A stretch of 6,902 nucleotides of DNA from JARRRL01 sp037380725 (lineage in GTDB: Bacteria; Pseudomonadota; Gammaproteobacteria; Pseudomonadales; JANQJO01), in contig JARRRL010000135.1 in NCBI GenBank assembly GCA_037380725.1, positions 1 through 6,902 on the forward strand, written 5' to 3'. Each line of letters opens with the position of its first letter. The first letter of the stretch is position 1. The position numbers were made by a program, and so were the translations under genes. The notes beneath the pieces are model-generated. The model had not been told where the DNA came from and ran no database searches. It saw nothing but the letters and a program-made list of their open reading frames with translations. Positions 4,868 to 6,902 of the stretch are shown piece after piece.

Positions 4868-5440
4868 TCACTCTGGTGTTTCAGGTGCCGAGATCATTTT
4901 TCCATCCTTAAAAAAAGGTGATGGAGAATGCTTTTTTAACAGCATCCCTTTCAACATAAAGAAAAGAATCTTAGGCATAAAGGAAAGAGGAAAACGCTCA
5001 TGAACATCATCTGGTTTTTCACCTTTTGCATATTTTCCAAAAGCCTTCATTATGATCGGCCCTAACATTTTGTTTTTATGCTCTTCAGATTCAAATCTCA
5101 TAAATGAAACCGGGATGCCGACAAAAGGAACTTTACTGCTATTCATTATATTTCCGATGGGAGTTGAGCAGCATTTCGTGTAGTGTCTCAGCAATCCTTT
5201 AGAGGAAAGCTGAATACACAAAATATGCTCTTCACCTTTGGTAATGGAAAAATATGACGGATAAGTTTGAAAAAGCTCAGTACCGCCATACGAGTTCAAG
5301 ACGCCTTTTGCCTGAATATGCGATGCAAATTTTTGGCAATCGCAGCATGCACATTCCACATGAAAACTGTCGCTTGTATGAATATCAAGAGTACCTTCAA
5401 CCGTTCCGCAAGAACATGATAATTTGACCCGATTGGACAT
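4868..5440 (-). CDS. DUF6151 family protein, Cys-rich and GFA-like
   Basis: The 190-residue protein starts MSNRVKLSCSCGTVEGTL. It shows the paired-cysteine layout of the GFA (glutathione-dependent formaldehyde-activating enzyme-like) fold: Cys9 and Cys11, then VECACCDCQKF (Cys30, 32, 33, 35), then Cys90-Cys91 in KGLLRHYTKCCSTPIGN. The YGGTELFQTYPS and KGLLR-YTKCC-TPIGN stretches match DUF6151, a family of unknown function that probably binds zinc. The C-terminal half contains a short hydrophobic stretch (about residues 150-170, FMPKILFFMLKGMLL), possibly membrane-associated. The start has a clear AGAGGG ribosome binding site (5445-5450) and a good promoter upstream. It is monocistronic as far as can be seen. 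A substrate cannot be named. Confidence 0.8.
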   Translation of the reverse strand: MSNRVKLSCSCGTVEGTLDIHTSDSFHVECACCDCQKFASHIQAKGVLNSYGGTELFQTYPSYFSITKGEEHILCIQLSSKGLLRHYTKCCSTPIGNIMNSSKVPFVGIPVSFMRFESEEHKNKMLGPIIMKAFGKYAKGEKPDDVHERFPLSFMPKILFFMLKGMLLKKHSPSPFFKDGKMISAPETPE

Positions 5441-5466
5441 GCTGCCCTCTAAGAAATTTTCATAAA

Positions 5467-5495
5467 AATATACACAGCCAGTAGAATCATGTCAC
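5467..5495 (-). promoter_or_regulatory. Sigma-70 promoter of the DUF6151 gene
   Basis: On the minus strand GTGACA (5490-5495, five of six matches to TTGACA) and TATATT (5467-5472) are separated by exactly 17 bases, with TGTG just before the -10 box. Transcription would begin near 5460, giving a 20-base leader that holds the ribosome binding site. This is the best promoter in the window. Confidence 0.55.
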
Positions 5496-5542
5496 GTAAA
5501 TTGAAGAGTCCGTGCTCTACATGCGTTAGAAAGATATTAACA

Positions 5543-6902
5543 TCACTGCAAAGCAACGCTTCGCATTAACGCGACTACTGCCAGCGCTTCCTGAGTTTTC
5601 GCCGCCGCCAACTGCGATTCCAAATCCAATAGGCGTTTTTCCGCGTCCAGCACCTCAATAAACCCAATCACACCTCCTTCGTATCGCTCTCGCGCTAAAC
5701 GCGCGGCGCTTCGTGCGGCTTCTGCACTCAAGGCCAAGCTCTGGGTAATGGCACGCGTGCTGCGATGATTCACCAACGCGTTCTCCACTTCTTCGAAAGC
5801 CAACAACACGACTTTTTTGTATTCGGCATGCGCTTGCTCCGCCAAAGCTTTGGCTCGTTTTACGCGGTTTTTGACGCGAAAAACACCCAATCCCGACCAC
5901 TGCACACCCACGCCCAATAAGGTGAAAACACTGTCTCCATCTCCAAGATCACTCACATTCTCTGAGGCCAAACCCGCATCCGCCAGTAAGGTCAGCCTCG
6001 GGTACCACTGCGCTTGTACAACGCCAATATCCGCCGTCGCTTGATGCAATCGCGCTTCCGCTGCCAACACATCCGGTCGATGCTGCAAAATTCGCTGTGG
6101 TGTAATGTCCCACTGCGCTGGATCGGGGATAACAGGCAGCGGCGTCGACGCCTTCAAACGCTCACGCCAGGGTGCCGACTCCACCCCCGTCAACACAGCT
6201 AAGCGCTGCTGCGCAGCCACTATCGTTCGCTCTAAGGGGGGCAGCGCCGCCAAGGTGGCATAATATTGGGATTTGGCGCGCTGCACATCAATGGGGGTAG
6301 CCGCACCCGCCTCAAAACGACTTTGCGTCAATTCCCACGTTTCCCGTTGGCCTTGCGCATTCGTACGGGTGCTTGCTAATTGTGATTGCGTTCCACGCAA
6401 AATAAAATAATATCGAACCACTTCCGCCTGCGTCAGCATTTTCCACTGCATCAACTCTTGCGTTTGAGCGGACAGCGCAGCCCGCGCACTCTCACTCAAA
6501 CGACGCACCCGCCCCACCACATCCAATTCCCAATTAAACGATTGCGTAATCCGATGACTCTGGTAAGCCTCCCCTTGATGCACCGCCGGGAACGCCTCAT
6601 TCATCGAATCTTCTTTTTCATCAAACTGCGCCGTGGTCAGCGGTTGAGGCCAGAAGTCCAATTGTGCGTCTCGAACCGTTGTGCTCGCCCGTAGCCAATT
6701 TGCATAAGCAATGGCAATGTCCGTGTTGTGTTCCAGCGCCTGCTGACGTAATGCATCCAAGGTATCGTCCTTGAAAACCGCCCAGGCACTGCTTGACGCG
6801 ACGTTCTGTTCTAGCGCGTTCTGTTCTGGCGCACTCAGGTCTGTCGCGCTCTGTGCTGGATCGCGTTTGCTTGAATCCAAACTGTGCTCAAAAGCTTTTT
6901 TT
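5543..6902 (-). CDS. NodT/OprM-type outer-membrane channel of an RND efflux system (5' partial)
   Basis: The frame is open from the TGA at 5543-5545 to the right edge. A TTG at 6880 is only an internal candidate, and codons before it (KKAFEHS) continue the frame. The visible part contains both halves of the outer-membrane efflux (OEP/TolC-like) repeat. The first runs from about WAVFKDDTLDALRQQALEHN through QSFNWELDVVGRVRR, RFEAGAATPIDVQRAKSQY and AAQQRLAVLTG. The second has LQHRPDVLAAEARLHQATAD, AQWYPRLTL, YEGGVIGFIEVLDAEKRLLD and a C-terminal helix. The QHRPD and GxxxxxDVL-A-R signatures are typical of NodT-family lipoproteins. The signal peptide and lipobox cysteine must lie outside the window. 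Such trimers form the outer-membrane duct for an inner-membrane RND pump and an adaptor, probably encoded beyond the right edge. The substrate is unknown. The sequence appears intact. Confidence 0.9.
   Translation of the reverse strand, partial: KKAFEHSLDSSKRDPAQSATDLSAPEQNALEQNVASSSAWAVFKDDTLDALRQQALEHNTDIAIAYANWLRASTTVRDAQLDFWPQPLTTAQFDEKEDSMNEAFPAVHQGEAYQSHRITQSFNWELDVVGRVRRLSESARAALSAQTQELMQWKMLTQAEVVRYYFILRGTQSQLASTRTNAQGQRETWELTQSRFEAGAATPIDVQRAKSQYYATLAALPPLERTIVAAQQRLAVLTGVESAPWRERLKASTPLPVIPDPAQWDITPQRILQHRPDVLAAEARLHQATADIGVVQAQWYPRLTLLADAGLASENVSDLGDGDSVFTLLGVGVQWSGLGVFRVKNRVKRAKALAEQAHAEYKKVVLLAFEEVENALVNHRSTRAITQSLALSAEAARSAARLARERYEGGVIGFIEVLDAEKRLLDLESQLAAAKTQEALAVVALMRSVALQ
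6803..6832. repeat. 15-bp tandem repeat in the N-terminal part of the efflux gene
   Basis: Bases 6803-6817 and 6818-6832 are near-identical 15-mers differing at one position. They encode a duplicated (A)LEQN/PEQN motif in the low-complexity stretch before the OEP domain. A weaker third copy may follow around 6850. This is in-frame slippage with no expected effect on the channel. Confidence 0.7.

Noticed and set aside
5817..6694. Several plus-strand ORFs opposite the efflux gene
   Set aside because: All lie antisense to a well-conserved OEP-family frame and have no family features.

Overview
The window looks like a mixed accessory region of a host-associated gammaproteobacterium. The placement is inference. 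A DUF5062-type small protein, a NodT-type outer-membrane efflux protein, a YcaQ glycosylase and a DUF6151 protein are all common in Proteobacteria. A eukaryotic-type F-box joined to a long repeat domain is typical of bacteria that live inside or on eukaryotic hosts (Legionella-like or Endozoicomonas-like lifestyles). The genus cannot be fixed from the sequence.

Left part (1-1373, + strand): the 3' end of a gene that enters from outside the window. The first 34 visible codons read as an F-box. After a short linker come about twelve 26-27-residue LRV/HEAT-like repeats whose invariant VR is flanked by variable residues. Every third repeat carries a Trp before the VR, so there is a higher-order triplet period of about 240 bp. 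This is a candidate effector that would bind a target with its repeats and recruit a host SCF ubiquitin ligase through its F-box.

Middle part (1374-3530): a low-density stretch that reads as a graveyard. It holds two hairpins, a doubtful 48-codon ORF with a perfect Shine-Dalgarno inside one hairpin, and a probably intact small DUF5062 gene (- strand) with a 21-bp tandem duplication in its leader. Next to these lie a fragment of a DUF2269-type membrane protein and the broken remains of an AbiE type IV toxin-antitoxin pair. The AbiEi antitoxin has lost its N-terminal half. The AbiEii toxin has lost its middle through a frameshifting deletion and has further damage before its C-terminal zinc-finger tail. 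The TTGA start/stop overlap of the original operon is still visible.

Right part (3531-6902): ordinary intact genes. A ycaQ homologue (+, DNA crosslink/alkylation-repair glycosylase) converges on a DUF6151 (GFA-like, Cys-rich) gene (-) with a good sigma-70 promoter. Upstream of that lies the 3' portion of a NodT/OprM-type RND efflux outer-membrane gene (-), whose start lies beyond the right edge. These three genes show no sign of acting together.
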